From an uncultured Lachnospiraceae bacterium (GTDB lineage: Bacteria; Bacillota; Clostridia; Lachnospirales; Lachnospiraceae), in the NCBI GenBank assembly GCA_910588285.1, contig CAJUQB010000019.1, positions 43,199-59,387 on the forward strand: a DNA stretch of 16,189 nt. Reading direction: 5' to 3'. Shown one piece after another: positions 14,546 through 16,189 of this stretch (positions are counted from its first letter, which is position 1; every line of letters begins with the position of its first letter). The translations under genes and the position numbers were made by a program. Under the pieces are notes generated by a model, which was not told where the DNA came from, did no database searches, and was given only the letters and a program-made list of their open reading frames with translations.

Positions 14546-15724
14546 TTAATATTTTCCGATCCGGCCTGCTGCCCACCGTGCCAGCCGATACACCGGATTC
14601 TCCATACGCCGCTTCACCCGCTCCAGCATCTTGGGAATCCCGATGTGCTGGGGGCACTTCTTCTGGCACATGCCGCACTTCACACATTCCGAGGCCCCGG
14701 TATGGCGCTCCCGCAGGGCGTGGCACATAAAATACGCCTTTATCCCCGCAAACCAGCTGTCCGTATAGCTGGTATTGTATGCCTGGAAGCTCACCGGGAT
14801 ATCCACCCCCCTGGGGCAGGGCATGCAGTAGCCGCAGCCGGTACAGGGAACCTTCACATAGGTATTGATCTCCCCCTTGATCCGGTCGATCATGGCCTGC
14901 TCCCGCCGTGTCATGGAATTGGGCGGCGTCTCGGAAGCAATCCGTACATTCTCCTTCACCTGCTCCATATCGTTCATCCCGGAGAGAACCACGGTCACCT
15001 GGGGCTGGTTCCAGAGCCATTTCAGTCCCCATTCCGCCGCACTGTGGGCAGGATTGCCCCGGGCAATCAGACGCTTTGCCGTCTTGGGCAGCCCCTGCAC
15101 CAGGCGGCCGCCCCGCAGCGGCTCCATAATGATGACCGGCAGCCCCTTCTCGCTGGCATAGATAAGGCCCCGGCGCCCTGCCTGGGCATTCTCGTCCATA
15201 TAGTTGTACTGGATCTGGCAGAAGTCCCAATCATAGGCATCCACCAGGGGAAGAAAGCTGTCTGCCCCTCCGTGGAAGGAAAATCCGATATTCTGAATCT
15301 GCCCTGTCTCCTTCTTCCCGGCGATCCATGCTTCAATCCCCAAGGCCTTCAGCCGCTCCCAGGCCGCCAGGTCATTGAGCATATGCATCAGGTAATACTC
15401 GATATGGTCTGTCTTTAGACGCTTCAGCTGCTCCTGGAAATACCGCTCCATGTCTCCCGCTTCCTTCACATAATAATGCGGGAGCTTCGTGGCAATATTC
15501 ACCCTGTCCCGATATCCCTTGGCCAGGAATGTGCCAAGGCATGCCTCGCTGCCGCCATAGGTATAAGCCGTATCGAAGTAATTGACGCCTGCCTTAAGAG
15601 CCGCCAGCATCTCCCGCTCCGCCTTTGCCTGGTCAATGGCCATCCCCTTTTTGGAAAAGCGAAGGCAGCCGTATCCCAGCGCAGATAACATCTGATGATT
15701 TCTTGGATTCTCGCGATACTGCAT
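14546..15724 (-). CDS. Aldo/keto reductase with C-terminal 4Fe-4S ferredoxin domain
   Basis: From the ATG at 15724 the product has 392 residues. The first about 285 form an aldo/keto reductase barrel with the catalytic tetrad visible: Asp51 and Tyr56 in NYFDTAYTYGGSE, Lys80 in ATKLP, and His114 in YYLMHML. NAD(P)H-binding features appear near VVLSGMNDMEQV. The tail holds two 4Fe-4S cysteine sets, CTGCGYCMPCP (Cys294, 297, 300, 303) and CVKCGMCQKKCP (Cys347, 350, 353, 357), so electrons may pass between NAD(P)H and a ferredoxin-like chain. Such fusions are common in anaerobes; the physiological substrate is unknown. The start is set by AGGAGGGA upstream; the longer frame begins at 15829 inside the tRNA terminator. 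It is the first gene of the cluster with dgt, 70 bases apart, and no clear promoter of its own is visible. Confidence 0.9.
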   Translation of the reverse strand: MQYRENPRNHQMLSALGYGCLRFSKKGMAIDQAKAEREMLAALKAGVNYFDTAYTYGGSEACLGTFLAKGYRDRVNIATKLPHYYVKEAGDMERYFQEQLKRLKTDHIEYYLMHMLNDLAAWERLKALGIEAWIAGKKETGQIQNIGFSFHGGADSFLPLVDAYDWDFCQIQYNYMDENAQAGRRGLIYASEKGLPVIIMEPLRGGRLVQGLPKTAKRLIARGNPAHSAAEWGLKWLWNQPQVTVVLSGMNDMEQVKENVRIASETPPNSMTRREQAMIDRIKGEINTYVKVPCTGCGYCMPCPRGVDIPVSFQAYNTSYTDSWFAGIKAYFMCHALRERHTGASECVKCGMCQKKCPQHIGIPKMLERVKRRMENPVYRLARWAAGRIGKY

Positions 15725-15730
15725 AGATAT

Positions 15731-15738
15731 TCCCTCCT
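15731..15738 (-). promoter_or_regulatory. Ribosome binding site fixing the aldo/keto reductase start
   Basis: AGGAGGGA on the minus strand lies six bases before the ATG at 15724 and decides for this start over the longer frame at 15829. The 100-base gap up to the tRNA terminator also holds the inverted repeat GAAAAGCT (15754-15761) / AGCTTTTC (15786-15793), which could fold in the leader. Confidence 0.75.
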
Positions 15739-15800
15739 GACCTGGCCGAAACCGAAAAGCTGTTCCTGGTAAAGCTTTTTGTAAGAGCTTTTCATAAGAC

Positions 15801-15831
15801 AAAAAAATGCTAGACACTACATCTAGCATTT
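15801..15831 (-). terminator. Intrinsic terminator after tRNA-Leu
   Basis: On the minus strand a 10-base-pair stem, AAATGCTAGA with TCTAGCATTT, closes a 7-base loop and runs into a tract of seven T in total. It lies 13 bases past the 3' end of the tRNA and before the aldo/keto reductase gene, so it ends the tRNA transcript. Confidence 0.85.
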
Positions 15832-15843
15832 ATTGTTTTGAAA

Positions 15844-15927
15844 TGCAGGAAAAGAGACTTGAACTCTCATGGTATTGCTACCACACGGACCTGAACCGTG
15901 CGCGTCTGCCAATTCCGCCATTCCTGC
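15844..15927 (-). tRNA. tRNA-Leu (anticodon CAG)
   Basis: The minus strand folds as an 84-base class II tRNA. The acceptor stem is GCAGGAA with TTCCTGC and discriminator A. The D-loop is GGCGGAATTGGCAGACGCG. The anticodon stem CACGG/CCGTG closes the loop TTCAGGT, giving anticodon CAG, which reads CUG leucine codons. A long variable arm, TGGTAGCAATACCA, is followed by the T arm with TTCAAGT. The long variable arm and the D-loop are those of leucine tRNAs. The 3' CCA is not encoded and must be added by the CCA enzyme. It stands alone, with two promoters upstream and its own terminator. Confidence 0.96.
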
Positions 15928-15939
15928 ATATTTTCCTTT

Positions 15940-15955
15940 TAGGTCTTATGACCTA
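15940..15955 (-). promoter_or_regulatory. Short hairpin in the 5' leader of pre-tRNA-Leu
   Basis: TAGGTC and GACCTA pair across a 4-base loop directly after the expected start site of the proximal promoter and 12 bases before the tRNA 5' end. It would sit at the 5' end of the precursor that RNase P cleaves. Confidence 0.4.
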
Positions 15956-15966
15956 CAACAAAAATA

Positions 15967-15995
15967 ATTATAACTCATAATATGTAACTTGTCAA
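15967..15995 (-). promoter_or_regulatory. Perfect consensus sigma-A promoter proximal to tRNA-Leu
   Basis: On the minus strand TTGACA (15995-15990) and TATAAT (15972-15967) are exactly 17 bases apart, all 12 consensus positions. Transcription would start near 15960, about 33 bases before the tRNA. Confidence 0.85.
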
Positions 15996-16069
15996 TACCT
16001 TTTTTCATTTTTTTTATAATAATTTTTGTTGAATGCGGAAGATGGAATTTCCTTTCCGCGTCAAAATGT

Positions 16070-16098
16070 ATTATATAACATCAAAAGCCAAATGTAAA
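16070..16098 (-). promoter_or_regulatory. Second, distal sigma-A promoter for tRNA-Leu
   Basis: On the minus strand TTTACA (16098-16093) and TATAAT (16075-16070) are 17 bases apart, 11 of 12 consensus positions. It lies 103 bases upstream of the proximal promoter, and between them is an inverted repeat GCGGAA/TTCCGC (16035-16059). No gene lies between, so both would serve the tRNA unless the distal one makes a short separate RNA. Confidence 0.65.
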
Positions 16099-16189
16099 GC
16101 ACTTTTTTCATTTTTTTATCATTTTTTTATATATTAGTTACTGTTCACTCCCCCCTCTAAATCATTGTGAAAAGTGCTGAAAATTATTT
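16099..16189. other. AT-rich stretch with no recognisable gene
   Basis: The window end holds A/T runs, a C-rich patch at about 16150-16156, and an inverted repeat, AGCACTTTT (16098-16106) with AAAAGTGCT (16170-16178). No open frame with a start and ribosome binding site is present. It is probably the far-upstream region of the tRNA promoters or the end of an intergenic space. Confidence 0.5.

Noticed and set aside
15725..15829. Extended N-terminus of the aldo/keto reductase beginning at 15829
   Set aside because: That start lies inside the tRNA-Leu terminator hairpin and lacks a ribosome binding site; 15724 has a strong one and matches the usual start of the family.

Overview
The window reads as ordinary chromosome of a Gram-positive anaerobe of the Clostridia, most like Lachnospiraceae. 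This is inferred from four things: the gene order dgt-dnaG-rpoD-trmK, a class A RNase P RNA, strong AGGAGG ribosome binding sites with consensus sigma-A promoters, and anaerobe-type proteins such as an aldo/keto reductase with a ferredoxin tail and a clostridial Mrp ATPase. No phage, IS element, CRISPR array or clear genomic island is visible. Genes are dense and mostly on the minus strand.

Left part (1-5486). A plus-strand single-pass membrane protein and a short HicB-like protein meet the minus-strand uracil permease gene at a perfect palindrome that holds both stop codons. Further up the minus strand lie an Mrp/NBP35-type Fe-S carrier ATPase, S-methyl-5-thioribose-1-phosphate isomerase (mtnA) and an ECF transporter substrate-binding subunit. 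The ECF gene and mtnA are 7 bases apart and form a likely uptake-plus-salvage pair. A strong GC-rich hairpin separates mtnA from mrp.

Middle (5487-8101). Back-to-back promoters drive the ECF-mtnA unit leftward and an hflK-hflC pair rightward. The hflKC promoter is a perfect TTGACA-17-TATAAT, and the two genes overlap by 8 bases. Facing them on the minus strand is rnpB, the RNase P RNA, with its own promoter just past the end of the next gene.

Right part (8102-16189). A minus-strand cluster runs aldo/keto reductase with 4Fe-4S motifs, dgt (dNTPase), dnaG (primase), rpoD (housekeeping sigma factor), trmK (tRNA m1A22 methyltransferase) and a TGS-domain uridine kinase-like protein. This is the Firmicutes form of the macromolecular synthesis operon, joining primer synthesis, transcription initiation and nucleotide handling. 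Upstream is tRNA-Leu(CAG) with two tandem strong promoters and its own terminator. The last 90 or so bases are AT-rich with no gene.

Nothing here is clearly a new system. The points most worth a second look are the ECF-MtnA pair, the shortened HicB protein ending in the palindrome, and the tandem-promoter leader of tRNA-Leu. Family names come from motif recognition only; no database search was possible.
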